The notes under the pieces: generated by a model
Database searches by the model: none
What the model was told of the DNA's origin: nothing
Seen by the model: only the letters and a program-made list of their open reading frames with translations
Shown: in pieces, positions 32,381 through 37,975 of the stretch
Numbering within the stretch: position 1 is the first letter of the stretch
How the letters are laid out: every line of letters begins with the position of its first letter
Virus record (IMG/VR): IMGVR_UViG_3300042894_000896
Span: 1 to 41,355 of that record
Length of the DNA stretch: 41,355 bases
Reading direction: 5' to 3' (one strand)
Origin: a virus
Translations under genes and position numbers: made by a program

Positions 32381-32569
32381 ATGGATAATATGGAAAAGTT
32401 CTACGAACAGCGTGAACAAGATTTTTGGACTTACTACAACAAGATAAAGTCTTATGCTGATAAGGCAGATGTAGACATTTATCAGGTTGTAAACATTAGA
32501 CAAATTTTTGATAGTGCCTACACACTAGGTTCACTTCACCAACTAAACAAAAACAAGGAGAGCAACTAA
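32381..32569 (+). CDS. Small helical protein (62 aa)
   Basis: MDNMEKFYEQREQDFWTYYN..., a charged and aromatic helical protein. Two in-frame ATGs exist. I choose 32381 because AAAGAAATGGAAA then sits at the usual distance, while the ATG at 32369 overlaps that site. It is the first gene of a four-gene operon joined by TAATG/TGATG junctions. Function unknown. Confidence 0.68.
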   Translation: MDNMEKFYEQREQDFWTYYNKIKSYADKADVDIYQVVNIRQIFDSAYTLGSLHQLNKNKESN

Positions 32570-32685
32570 TGGACACTTACAGCGTTGAAGAACAAATAAA
32601 AACTTTAGATAAAATAATTGACCACCTAAAGTTTTTTGAAAACCTAATTGTAGAAAACAAAACTAAAGAACAGGAACAAAACTAA
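32569..32685 (+). CDS. Small coiled-coil protein (38 aa)
   Basis: MDTYSVEEQIKTLDKIIDHL then KFFENLIVENKTKEQEQN; one amphipathic helix. Joined to both neighbours by TAATG, with AAGGAGAG upstream. Function unknown. Confidence 0.68.
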   Translation: MDTYSVEEQIKTLDKIIDHLKFFENLIVENKTKEQEQN

Positions 32686-32885
32686 TGGACATTAGAGAAC
32701 AGCACAGCCAAGAGGAACTAGAAGTCATGCATGACGAAATGCTAGACGAACTTTATCCACCTTACAAAATTGGATACACAGATTTTTATGCATCACAAAT
32801 TTTAGCAAATTGCGACCCAATCATGTATCAGATTTCTGTTGATGAATACATAGATTTCTTGCAAGAGCAGGAAGATGAAGAGTGA
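32685..32885 (+). CDS. Acidic protein of unknown function (66 aa)
   Basis: Starts MDIREQHSQEELEVMHDEML and ends FLQEQEDEE. Strongly acidic and helical at both ends with a Tyr-rich middle (PPYKIGYTDFYASQ). Coupled upstream by TAATG and downstream by TGATG. Function unknown. Confidence 0.7.
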   Translation: MDIREQHSQEELEVMHDEMLDELYPPYKIGYTDFYASQILANCDPIMYQISVDEYIDFLQEQEDEE

Positions 32886-32941
32886 TGACTGTTCTAACTA
32901 TTGGAGCAATCGCATTACTTTTATTTTTGATTAGTCAATAA
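32885..32941 (+). CDS. Transmembrane micropeptide (18 aa)
   Basis: MTVLTIGAIALLLFLISQ, one hydrophobic helix, coupled by TGATG to the upstream gene and last in its operon before a strong terminator. The end resembles that of the micropeptide at 36308 (LLLFFLNQ). Confidence 0.58.
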   Translation: MTVLTIGAIALLLFLISQ

Positions 32942-32946
32942 AGTTT

Positions 32947-32980
32947 GGGGTGTGTCTATTTGACATGCCCCAGATTTTTT
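32947..32980 (+). terminator. Terminator
   Basis: GGGGTGTGTC pairs with GACATGCCCC (two wobbles), followed by AGATTTTTT and then GCCCGCC. Confidence 0.85.
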
Positions 32981-33034
32981 GCCCGCCCAGCCACAGGCTG
33001 ACGCATTAAGGGGAAAGATAAAAACCTCCCCAAT

Positions 33035-33055
33035 GTCAGTGGCACCCTGTATAAT
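33035..33055 (+). promoter_or_regulatory. Octamer promoter
   Basis: GTCAGTGG, 7 bp, TATAAT. Confidence 0.75.
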
Positions 33056-33081
33056 AATACTATCAACCAGAAAGGCACTAA

Positions 33082-33348
33082 ATGAAGTTCAATGTAATCA
33101 GCGATGCAGGACACTCTTGGCTAGAAGTAGACCTAAGACAATTCCCTAACGCAATTCAGTTTGGCACAGGCTTTGGATATATAAATGGCGACACAATTTA
33201 CCTTGAAGAAGATGTTGAGATGCCACAATTCTTAGGCGACTTAGTATTCAATGGTATTCCAATGAATGAAATTCAACTTAGTGAAATTGAAGTTGAAGAT
33301 GGCTGGCACGGAAGAAACTTTGCTCGCAATGAAAACAGGTTCAACTAA
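33082..33348 (+). CDS. Protein of unknown function (88 aa)
   Basis: MKFNVISDAGHSWLEVDLRQ... has the look of a small phage protein family that opens with a beta strand and a GHSWLEV motif, followed by YLEEDVEMPQFLGDL. The C-terminal HGRNFARNENRF is basic. AGAAAGGCAC precedes the ATG. I recall similar proteins in other phages but not their function. Confidence 0.72.
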   Translation: MKFNVISDAGHSWLEVDLRQFPNAIQFGTGFGYINGDTIYLEEDVEMPQFLGDLVFNGIPMNEIQLSEIEVEDGWHGRNFARNENRFN

Positions 33349-33356
33349 AACCTAAT

Positions 33357-33377
33357 GTCAGTGGCTAACTGTATAAT
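33357..33377 (+). promoter_or_regulatory. Octamer promoter
   Basis: GTCAGTGG, 7 bp, TATAAT. Confidence 0.75.
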
Positions 33378-33403
33378 TATTTTATCAAACAAGAAAGGCA
33401 CCA

Positions 33404-33541
33404 ATGAGAGACCAACTAAGCAGAATCTATGATGACCCTAGAGAAGCCTATGTGATGAGAGTATACGAAGAAACACCAACTGAGTATGATGACGAAGATG
33501 ACTGGTCTACTGTTGAGAGTGAACTCTTCGGAGATTGCTAA
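33404..33541 (+). CDS. Acidic protein with a shared C-terminal tag (45 aa)
   Basis: MRDQLSRIYDDPREAYVMRV then an acidic stretch and the terminal DDWSTVESELFGDC, identical to the end of the 37-residue protein at 30956. AGAAAGGCACC precedes the ATG. Function unknown. Confidence 0.72.
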   Translation: MRDQLSRIYDDPREAYVMRVYEETPTEYDDEDDWSTVESELFGDC

Positions 33542-33543
33542 CA

Positions 33544-33559
33544 GCACCCTTCGGGGTGC
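33544..33559 (+). terminator. TTCG hairpin at the operon end
   Basis: GCACCC and GGGTGC form a perfect 6-bp stem closed by TTCG, right after the stop and before CCGCC. No T-run follows. Confidence 0.6.
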
Positions 33560-33633
33560 CCGCCACGACACGCCCGAAATGATTTACGATAAGAAAAATA
33601 TTCTCCCGAAAAAGGTGTGTTAATACCGTGAAT

Positions 33634-33654
33634 GTCAGTGGTAGGGGTTATAAT
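33634..33654 (+). promoter_or_regulatory. Octamer promoter
   Basis: GTCAGTGG, 7 bp, TATAAT. Confidence 0.75.
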
Positions 33655-33677
33655 AGAGGTATCAAGAAAGGAAAACT

Positions 33678-33821
33678 ATGTTATTTATCTGTGTATTTTG
33701 TGAAAATCTTTACTCATCTGAGGCTGTCATCTGCTCAGACTGTAATGACTATAAAGGTATGATGCCATTGAAAGACGCTATGGCAGAGTATGACTTTATC
33801 AAAGACCCTAACGCTGACTAA
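33678..33821 (+). CDS. Tiny zinc-binding protein (47 aa)
   Basis: MLFICVFCENLYSSEAVICS then DCNDYKGMMPLKDAM. Two CxxC knuckles (Cys5/8 and Cys19/22) with a helical C-terminus, like the 39-residue protein at 32210. AAGAAAGGAAA precedes the ATG. Function unknown. Confidence 0.75.
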   Translation: MLFICVFCENLYSSEAVICSDCNDYKGMMPLKDAMAEYDFIKDPNAD

Positions 33822-33823
33822 AT

Positions 33824-33844
33824 GTCAGTGGTAGTTGCTATAAT
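33824..33844 (+). promoter_or_regulatory. Octamer promoter
   Basis: GTCAGTGG, 7 bp, TATAAT. Confidence 0.75.
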
Positions 33845-33874
33845 AATAACATCAAGAAGAACAGGAAAATAAAA

Positions 33875-34069
33875 ATGGAAAAAAGATACTCATTCGGTGG
33901 ATTTAGTTTTGGCTCTAACGGACTATTCCAACTAAACATCTCAACAATTTCACCAGCAAGAGAAATTGGCACAACTCACACAATGGAGTTAGGTATTGAA
34001 CTAACACCAGAAGAAATCCAAGAACTAATCACAATTCTACTAACCAGAAATGTAAAGGAAGATAACTAA
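33875..34069 (+). CDS. Protein of unknown function (64 aa)
   Basis: MEKRYSFGGFSFGSNGLFQL..., a beta-rich N-terminal half followed by a helix (LTPEEIQELITILLTR). AACAGGAAAAT precedes the ATG. It is coupled to the next gene by TAATG. Function unknown. Confidence 0.7.
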   Translation: MEKRYSFGGFSFGSNGLFQLNISTISPAREIGTTHTMELGIELTPEEIQELITILLTRNVKEDN

Positions 34070-34263
34070 TGATGACACGCAAAGACTATGTTAGCACTGC
34101 TGAGATTTTAGCAAACTATCGCAGAACTTTTTATAGCGTTAGTGAAAAGTCAGCAGACGCATTTGATGAAATTGTAAATGATTTCGCAGATATGTTCGCA
34201 GAAGACAACGAGAGATTTATGCGTTCCAAGTTTATTGACGCTTGCTTAGGAGAGGATTTCTAA
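34069..34263 (+). CDS. Conserved small phage protein (64 aa)
   Basis: MMTRKDYVSTAEILANYRRT then VNDFADMFAEDNERFMRSKF and IDACLG. The pattern TRKDY...A.ILA, DFA.MFA.DN.RF and F..AC is one I recall from many actinophages and some hosts; its function is not known to me. It starts at TAATGATG, so either ATG may be used. Confidence 0.75.
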   Translation: MMTRKDYVSTAEILANYRRTFYSVSEKSADAFDEIVNDFADMFAEDNERFMRSKFIDACLGEDF

Positions 34264-34395
34264 ATGGAAATTATTTTATTGCTTGGCTATGTTCCAATCG
34301 TTGCTTATTTATTTTGGCAAAGTTATTTGATTAGTAAGATAAATAAGTTGGCTAACGAACAGCACGAAGAAATCAAAAGACTAAAACCTTTTTAG
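34264..34395 (+). CDS. Small membrane protein (43 aa)
   Basis: MEIILLLGYVPIVAYLFWQS forms one transmembrane segment, followed by a charged cytoplasmic helix (LANEQHEEIKRLKPF). Last gene of a three-gene operon, directly after the upstream stop (TAAATG) and before a strong terminator. Other operons of this arm also end in a one-TM gene. Confidence 0.65.
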   Translation: MEIILLLGYVPIVAYLFWQSYLISKINKLANEQHEEIKRLKPF

Positions 34396-34401
34396 GTTTT
34401 G

Positions 34402-34430
34402 ATTGCTACCCTTCGGGGTGGCAATTTTTT
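34402..34430 (+). terminator. Terminator
   Basis: ATTGCTACCC pairs with GGGTGGCAAT (one wobble) around TTCG and is followed by TTTTT, then CGCCCGCC. Confidence 0.88.
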
Positions 34431-34495
34431 CGCCCGCCCAGAAAGGTAACGATTGAATTAAGAAGATTAAAAAACGCTCCCCAAATCCCCACAAT

Positions 34496-34516
34496 GTCAG
34501 TGGTAGTGTGTATAAT
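34496..34516 (+). promoter_or_regulatory. Octamer promoter, leaderless
   Basis: GTCAGTGG, 7 bp, TATAAT, then 6 nt to the ATG at 34523. Confidence 0.8.
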
Positions 34517-34522
34517 AGGACT

Positions 34523-34693
34523 ATGAAGAAAAGAAAGCCACCACTAAATAAAGTAGCACAGGCTACACGCAACGCACACTCAGCAGAATTATTCAAAAGT
34601 CTAATGCTGAACAAGCACCTAATCGCTACCCCAGCAACTCGCAAGGGTAGTCGTAAAGCAAACATTCAAAAAGCAATCAAGGAGTATAACTAA
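34523..34693 (+). CDS. Small basic protein (56 aa)
   Basis: MKKRKPPLNKVAQATRNAHS and TPATRKGSRKANIQKAIKEY: very basic and probably nucleic-acid binding. The ATG at 34523 is 6 nt after the -10, so the mRNA is probably leaderless. A GTG five codons upstream overlaps the promoter and is rejected. Coupled to the next gene by TAATG. Confidence 0.72.
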   Translation: MKKRKPPLNKVAQATRNAHSAELFKSLMLNKHLIATPATRKGSRKANIQKAIKEYN

Positions 34694-34992
34694 TGGCTAA
34701 ATCAAACAGGATAGAAATCAGGGACATAACAGACCTGCCTCTAGAACAGCAACTACATCAAATCTTTATTGGTAAAGGGTTGCGTTCCACTTATGGAACT
34801 AGTCTAAATCTAATAGAGTTAGCAGAAGAAATGGTATTTGTTCTTGACTTTGTAAATGGTGGAGAGCCAGAGCAGTTAGTCGCATTGAATACCCTGCCAC
34901 AACTAACAGGTGATGACGGAGTTCCAGCGTTAGACCTAGTAAAGTATTTTGGTTTAGAAGAGTATGTTGTGGAGAGTGTTCTAAATGGATAA
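34693..34992 (+). CDS. Protein of unknown function (99 aa)
   Basis: MAKSNRIEIRDITDLPLEQQ..., acidic and helical, with SLNLIELAEEMVFVLDFVNG and ALDLVKYFGLEEYVVESVLN. I do not recognise the family. It starts at TAATG and overlaps the next gene by 8 nt. Confidence 0.7.
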   Translation: MAKSNRIEIRDITDLPLEQQLHQIFIGKGLRSTYGTSLNLIELAEEMVFVLDFVNGGEPEQLVALNTLPQLTGDDGVPALDLVKYFGLEEYVVESVLNG

Positions 34993-35098
34993 TGTATGTA
35001 ATGACTTTGCTCCAGATACCCTTGCACCTGATGAAGGGGACGGTATTGACTGGACCCTTGTATGCACAACCTGCCTACATCACAAACTAGACCACTAA
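34985..35098 (+). CDS. Tiny acidic Cys/His protein (37 aa)
   Basis: MDNVCNDFAPDTLAPDEGDG then IDWTLVCTTCLHHKLDH. Cys27/Cys30 with His32/His33 and Cys5 could bind a metal. It overlaps the previous gene by 8 nt. The stop is followed at once by the next octamer. Function unknown. Confidence 0.65.
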   Translation: MDNVCNDFAPDTLAPDEGDGIDWTLVCTTCLHHKLDH

Positions 35099-35099
35099 T

Positions 35100-35120
35100 G
35101 TCAGTGGTCCCCTGTATAAT
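35100..35120 (+). promoter_or_regulatory. Octamer promoter
   Basis: GTCAGTGG, 7 bp, TATAAT. Confidence 0.75.
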
Positions 35121-35149
35121 AAATCTATCAAACAAACAAGGAGAGATAA

Positions 35150-35245
35150 ATGGAAGACTGGAAACAGGCACTAGCAGAAATCAGCGAGCAACTTCGCAAA
35201 GACCACTTCGCAACACTAACCCCAAAGGAGAAGAAGAATGGATAA
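35150..35245 (+). CDS. Micro-protein (31 aa)
   Basis: MEDWKQALAEISEQLRKDHF then ATLTPKEKKNG, one amphipathic helix. AAGGAGAG precedes the ATG. Its end overlaps the next gene by 8 nt and carries AAAGGAG, the ribosome site for that gene. Function unknown. Confidence 0.65.
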   Translation: MEDWKQALAEISEQLRKDHFATLTPKEKKNG

Positions 35246-35360
35246 TGAAGAAGCAAAGGAACTATTTGAGCAGTATCACTCTGGAGAGATAGATGTCTTT
35301 GAACTCTGGGACGAACTTGAAACATCTAGATTTGACGGAGATGTTTTTGACTACCTATAA
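35238..35360 (+). CDS. Small acidic protein (40 aa)
   Basis: MDNEEAKELFEQYHSGEIDV then FELWDELETSRFDGDVFDYL. Acidic, helical, with alternating aromatic residues. Starts after AAAGGAGAAG inside the previous gene. Function unknown. Confidence 0.68.
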   Translation: MDNEEAKELFEQYHSGEIDVFELWDELETSRFDGDVFDYL

Positions 35361-35366
35361 ACGGTA

Positions 35367-35378
35367 GCCCTTCGGGGC
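35367..35378 (+). terminator. TTCG hairpin at the operon end
   Basis: GCCC, TTCG, GGGC, immediately followed by GGGCACC. A short stem without a T-run. Confidence 0.45.
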
Positions 35379-35439
35379 GGGCACCGAATGTAACATCTAT
35401 GTTACGATACATTAAAAACACTCCCTAAATACCGCCAAT

Positions 35440-35460
35440 GTCAGTGGTAGCCTGTATACT
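35440..35460 (+). promoter_or_regulatory. Octamer promoter
   Basis: GTCAGTGG, 7 bp, TATACT. Confidence 0.75.
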
Positions 35461-35483
35461 GGTATTATCAAGAAAGGAAGACT

Positions 35484-35597
35484 ATGATTTACATTACCCC
35501 TAGATGTGATTTAGGTTATCACGCTACCTGTAATGACAACTTTAGTGATTGTGATTGTTGCTCTTGCGATTGTCACAATGTCAGTGGTATCAAGTAA
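35484..35597 (+). CDS. Cysteine-cluster micro-protein overlapping the next promoter (37 aa)
   Basis: MIYITPRCDLGYHATCNDNF then SDCDCCSCDCHNVSGIK. Cysteines at 8, 16, 23, 25, 26, 28 and 30, with His13 and His31, form a metallothionein-like cluster. The last codons (HNVSGIK) are the next octamer promoter read in frame, and the stop TAA lies inside its -10 hexamer. AGAAAGGAAG precedes the ATG. Confidence 0.68.
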   Translation: MIYITPRCDLGYHATCNDNFSDCDCCSCDCHNVSGIK

Positions 35598-35600
35598 AAT
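35580..35600 (+). promoter_or_regulatory. Octamer promoter inside a coding end
   Basis: GTCAGTGG, 7 bp, TAAAAT; all but the final bases are coding. Confidence 0.7.
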
Positions 35601-35627
35601 AGACTTATCAAAGAAAGAGGAAACCCT

Positions 35628-36149
35628 ATGGAGCAATTACTAGACACTATTTCAGCAACAGTTTCAACAGACTGCCAATGCGAAGATTATAACGAAGAAA
35701 CAGGCGAATTTGAGCCAATGGAATACTGCTATGGCGATTGCTATGAGATGCAGAAAGAAGATGTCTTCTATGTTATTGGCGAATGGCAAATGCTAAATGA
35801 GATTGACGAAGATGACATTATTCTTATCACTGGAACTGGTATTGGTTGGCAGTCAAGAAGTGGCTACAAGGAAACAGACATTCTTGAACTACACGGAGCA
35901 TTATCTATTGACGGAGATTTCCGTATCAGTTGGACACTAGACATTCCTAGCAAGAAACTACGAGCAAGACGAGCAAGCCACGATGAGCCTATGGGTGCTA
36001 ATTTTGAGATTGACTTTATCAAAACGCTACCCTGCAACGAATGTGGAGACCCTGTAAACGCAGAGATACACGCAGAAGAGTTGGGTATGTGTATTGAATG
36101 TTCTAACGCATACTTTACTCACGCAGACGAAGAAGAAGTGGAGTTGTAA
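35628..36149 (+). CDS. Protein with a C-terminal zinc ribbon (173 aa)
   Basis: The N-terminal half is acidic with a cysteine group (TDCQCEDY and YCYGDCYEMQ). The middle is beta-rich (GIGWQSRSGYKETDILELHG and DFRISWTLDI). The end has CNECGDPVNAEIHAEELGM and CIEC, a four-cysteine ribbon. AAAGAAAGAGG precedes the ATG. It is coupled to the next gene by TAATG. I do not know its function; the size is large for this arm. Confidence 0.75.
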   Translation: MEQLLDTISATVSTDCQCEDYNEETGEFEPMEYCYGDCYEMQKEDVFYVIGEWQMLNEIDEDDIILITGTGIGWQSRSGYKETDILELHGALSIDGDFRISWTLDIPSKKLRARRASHDEPMGANFEIDFIKTLPCNECGDPVNAEIHAEELGMCIECSNAYFTHADEEEVEL

Positions 36150-36304
36150 TGGCATACATAGCATGTCAAAATGTAGAAGATGACAATGACCCTATCGCAT
36201 GTATTGATGAGAATTGGGAAGGTACTGATTTGTGTCGCTATTGTGCAGACATCATGGAACACAAAAAGGCTCTTGACTTACTAAGGGGTAGTGTGAGACA
36301 ATAG
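36149..36304 (+). CDS. Small Cys-containing protein (51 aa)
   Basis: MAYIACQNVEDDNDPIACID, then TDLCRYCADIMEHKKALDLL. Cys6, Cys18 and the Cys29/Cys32 knuckle could bind zinc; a helix follows. It starts at TAATG after the 173-residue gene. Function unknown. Confidence 0.7.
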   Translation: MAYIACQNVEDDNDPIACIDENWEGTDLCRYCADIMEHKKALDLLRGSVRQ

Positions 36305-36307
36305 GGT

Positions 36308-36367
36308 ATGGAAACTATCATAATCATAGTTGGATTAGCCTTGTTGCTATTCTTTCTAAATCAATAA
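36308..36367 (+). CDS. Transmembrane micropeptide (19 aa)
   Basis: METIIIIVGLALLLFFLNQ, a single hydrophobic helix, 3 nt after the upstream stop and last before a strong hairpin. Its end resembles the micropeptide at 32885. No clear own ribosome site, so it would depend on coupling. Confidence 0.55.
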   Translation: METIIIIVGLALLLFFLNQ

Positions 36368-36368
36368 T

Positions 36369-36395
36369 CCTGCTACCCTCGAAAGAGGGTGCAGG
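36369..36395 (+). terminator. GAAA-loop hairpin at the operon end
   Basis: CCTGC-ACCCTC pairs with GAGGGT-GCAGG (one bulged T) around GAAA; GCCCGCC follows. Very stable, no T-run. Confidence 0.7.
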
Positions 36396-36408
36396 TCCGC
36401 CCGCCACA

Positions 36409-36423
36409 TAACAGAACGATAAC
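36409..36423 (+). repeat. TAAC/GATAAC element
   Basis: TAACAGAACGATAAC after GCCCGCC. Confidence 0.6.
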
Positions 36424-36456
36424 ACATTTACGAAACACCTAAAATGTCCCCTGAAT

Positions 36457-36477
36457 GTCGGTGGTAGCCCTTATACT
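36457..36477 (+). promoter_or_regulatory. Octamer promoter (variant)
   Basis: GTCGGTGG, 7 bp, TATACT; one base differs from the octamer. Confidence 0.65.
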
Positions 36478-36506
36478 AGTATTACATCAAAAGAAAGAAG
36501 AATAAA

Positions 36507-36914
36507 TTGGAAGATAACACAACACCACTTAGAAGCAACCACCCTGTTCTATCAGCACTAAACGAGCAGGTAGAGAAACTAACAGCAGACAACAAGAACC
36601 TTTGGGAAGCATTGGGTATGATGTCTAGAAATGTTGAGACACTTGAAGATTGGTTGAAAGAAGCACTAACAATCTCAGGACAGATTGACTTTGACACAGC
36701 ACAAGAAATCGCAGAGATTTTTGGTATCTCACTAACAGAAGAAGTTGAAATGGAATTGACTTTCAAAGTGTCAGCAACCTTTACTGTTCCTGTTGGTTTT
36801 GACCACGACAAGTTAGCAGAAGATTTTGGCATCACCGAAAATCCTTTGGGAGTAGCAGAAGAATACCTAGAAAACTCTCATTGGGAATTAGATGATTGGC
36901 AAATCACATCTTAG
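36507..36914 (+). CDS. Coiled-coil protein (135 aa)
   Basis: Residues about 15-50 (SALNEQVEKLTADNKNLWEA) form a leucine-heptad coiled coil. The C-terminal half has a beta strand pair (ELTFKVSATFTVPVGF) and ends in acidic residues. The start is TTG at 36507 after AAGAAAGAAG; I see no in-frame ATG near it. Its stop codon TAG is the first part of a hairpin that leads into the first pseudoknot element. Function unknown. Confidence 0.7.
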   Translation: MEDNTTPLRSNHPVLSALNEQVEKLTADNKNLWEALGMMSRNVETLEDWLKEALTISGQIDFDTAQEIAEIFGISLTEEVEMELTFKVSATFTVPVGFDHDKLAEDFGITENPLGVAEEYLENSHWELDDWQITS

Positions 36915-36937
36915 GCAGTTCCCTTTCTTTCTGCCTA
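36912..36937 (+). ncRNA. Stop-codon hairpin with an anti-Shine-Dalgarno-like loop
   Basis: TAGGCAG (starting with the stop codon) pairs with CTGCCTA around the loop TTCCCTTTCTTT. The loop contains CCTTTCT, the same as the end of actinobacterial and Firmicutes 16S rRNA, and is complementary to the AGAAAGG ribosome sites of this arm. Confidence 0.6.
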
Positions 36938-36938
36938 A

Positions 36939-36965
36939 GCACCTGAGCAAGTGTTGAAACTGCTC
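36939..36965 (+). ncRNA. Pseudoknot element, copy a
   Basis: Stem 1 GCAC with GTGT (one G-U), loop CT, stem 2 GAGCA with TGCTC, single A, loop TGAAAC. It follows the stop-codon hairpin of the 135-residue gene. Confidence 0.75.
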
Positions 36966-36998
36966 TCGCACCAAGCGGTGAAGTTGGGTAAAGTTTTT

Positions 36999-37088
36999 AT
37001 GTTTGATAAAAGGAGAAAACATAATAGGCAGTGGCAAGTAAAGGGTATTGAGGTAATACTGCTGAATAATAACATACCTAACACCTGA
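36999..37088 (+). CDS. Possible micro-protein between pseudoknots (29 aa)
   Basis: MFDKRRKHNRQWQVKGIEVI then LLNNNIPNT. Basic start, hydrophobic middle. Its TGA lies inside pseudoknot copy b, as the other copies sit just after stops. The ribosome site is weak (GGGTAAAG), and AAAAGGAG lies inside the frame. Low confidence; may be non-coding. Confidence 0.3.
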   Translation: MFDKRRKHNRQWQVKGIEVILLNNNIPNT

Positions 37089-37107
37089 GCAAGTGTATAA
37101 ACTGCTC
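37081..37107 (+). ncRNA. Pseudoknot element, copy b
   Basis: Stem 1 ACAC with GTGT, loop CT, stem 2 GAGCA with TGCTC, single A, loop ATAAAC. Confidence 0.78.
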
Positions 37108-37178
37108 ACCAATATACTTGTGGGTACATATAGGAAACCCTCTGATGCTATAACAAAGGGCTAAGAAATTACTTTGTA

Positions 37179-37206
37179 GGGGTATAGGTCTTCGGATTTA
37201 TACCCC
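37179..37206 (+). terminator. Strong TTCG hairpin
   Basis: GGGGTATAGGTC pairs with GATTTATACCCC (two wobbles) around TTCG, giving 12 bp; GAAATTCTGCCCGCC follows. It ends the non-coding region with the pseudoknots. Confidence 0.75.
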
Positions 37207-37256
37207 GAAATTCTGCCCGCCAAAATCACAACTTGATAACACCCTTTACGATGTGC

Positions 37257-37285
37257 TTGACATTTCTCCTGAATAATGGGATAAT
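37257..37285 (+). promoter_or_regulatory. Canonical promoter
   Basis: TTGACA, 17 bp, GATAAT. There is no octamer here. Confidence 0.8.
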
Positions 37286-37315
37286 TGAGTATAACCTAAA
37301 GAAAGGAAAACCCCT

Positions 37316-37540
37316 ATGTTGTATGTTGCCCCTGACGGAAACTATGGTGAAGCAGAATACCTTGTTGTTGTAGATGACGAGAACTTTGATGAACACTTTG
37401 TTGGATACCTTGACCAATGTGCTGATTGGATAAGACCTAGTTATGCTAAATGGTTTGAAGATAATCAACACGACTTTGAGCAAGGTAGATTAGAGTGGGA
37501 GTGTCAAGTATGCGAAGTGTGGCTAAGTGATGTCAGTTAG
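37316..37540 (+). CDS. Acidic protein of unknown function (74 aa)
   Basis: MLYVAPDGNYGEAEYLVVVD then ENFDEHFVGYLDQCADWIRP and WECQVCEVWLSDVS. It is acidic and aromatic, with one CxxC-like pair near the end. AAAGAAAGGAAA precedes the ATG. The end overlaps the next gene. First gene in this arm with a canonical promoter. Confidence 0.7.
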   Translation: MLYVAPDGNYGEAEYLVVVDDENFDEHFVGYLDQCADWIRPSYAKWFEDNQHDFEQGRLEWECQVCEVWLSDVS

Positions 37541-37730
37541 TATAACTTGTAAAGAGTGTGAAACTAAGACACACAAAATCTATTGGGATGAGATGTCTGA
37601 AGAAGACATGGAGTTGTATGGAGTGTCCTATCACAAATGTAATTCTTGTTCCTTTGAGCCTTTGATTTGGAACATGGGTATTGGAGATGCAGTATGCGAA
37701 AATTGTGGTAAGTGGCAAGATGAAGACTAA
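37530..37730 (+). CDS. Double zinc-knuckle protein (66 aa)
   Basis: Cysteines at ITCKECETK, HKCNSCSFE and AVCENCGKWQ give three CxxC pairs, enough for a zinc ribbon plus an extra site. The start may be ATG at 37530 or the GTG just before it; I choose ATG. It overlaps the preceding gene by 11 nt. Function unknown. Confidence 0.72.
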   Translation: MSVSITCKECETKTHKIYWDEMSEEDMELYGVSYHKCNSCSFEPLIWNMGIGDAVCENCGKWQDED

Positions 37731-37731
37731 T

Positions 37732-37752
37732 GTCAGTGGTAGCAACTATAAT
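37732..37752 (+). promoter_or_regulatory. Octamer promoter
   Basis: GTCAGTGG, 7 bp, TATAAT. Confidence 0.75.
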
Positions 37753-37777
37753 AGTAATCTAATGAAAGAGAGAGTAA

Positions 37778-37975
37778 ATGCCTAAATACAGTTTCAATTT
37801 TTGGGAAGAACAAAAGTGGGGTATCACCTTTGAAGCAGATAACCTTGAACACGCTAAGAAGTTGTTAGCAGAAGCAGAAGAAGAGATGGGAATAGAAGAC
37901 CTACCTGAGATGGAACGCTTTTTCAAAAAGGGTCATGAGACTTGGGACATTGACACACTAATGGAAGTAGAATAA
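37778..37975 (+). CDS. Small protein of unknown function (65 aa)
   Basis: MPKYSFNFWEEQKWGITFEA then DNLEHAKKLLAEAEEEMGIE. A beta hairpin and a helix resemble small phage proteins that begin with a strand-helix unit around FEADNLEHAKKL. The ribosome site is GAAAGAGAGAG. It is coupled to the next gene by TAATG. The 78-residue protein at 40841 shares this strand-helix layout. Confidence 0.7.
   Translation: MPKYSFNFWEEQKWGITFEADNLEHAKKLLAEAEEEMGIEDLPEMERFFKKGHETWDIDTLMEVE

Larger units (their letters stand above)
36915..37256 (+). other. Long structured non-coding stretch
   Basis: About 340 nt with at most one micro-ORF. It holds two pseudoknot copies (36939-36965 and 37081-37107), a CACC/GGTG hairpin near 36969-36980, a GTATT/AATAC hairpin near 37044-37060 and a 12-bp terminator-like hairpin, then GCCCGCC. 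It may be a 3' untranslated region or an independent RNA. Confidence 0.5.

Noticed and set aside
36939-37107. Type III toxin-antitoxin (ToxIN-like) antitoxin repeats
   Set aside because: Pseudoknots are similar in principle, but the copies are dispersed rather than tandem, and no ToxN-like toxin follows.
37525-37550. GTCAGTTA before GTATAACT as a further octamer promoter
   Set aside because: The octamer differs at two bases, the spacing is wrong and it lies inside a coupled gene start.
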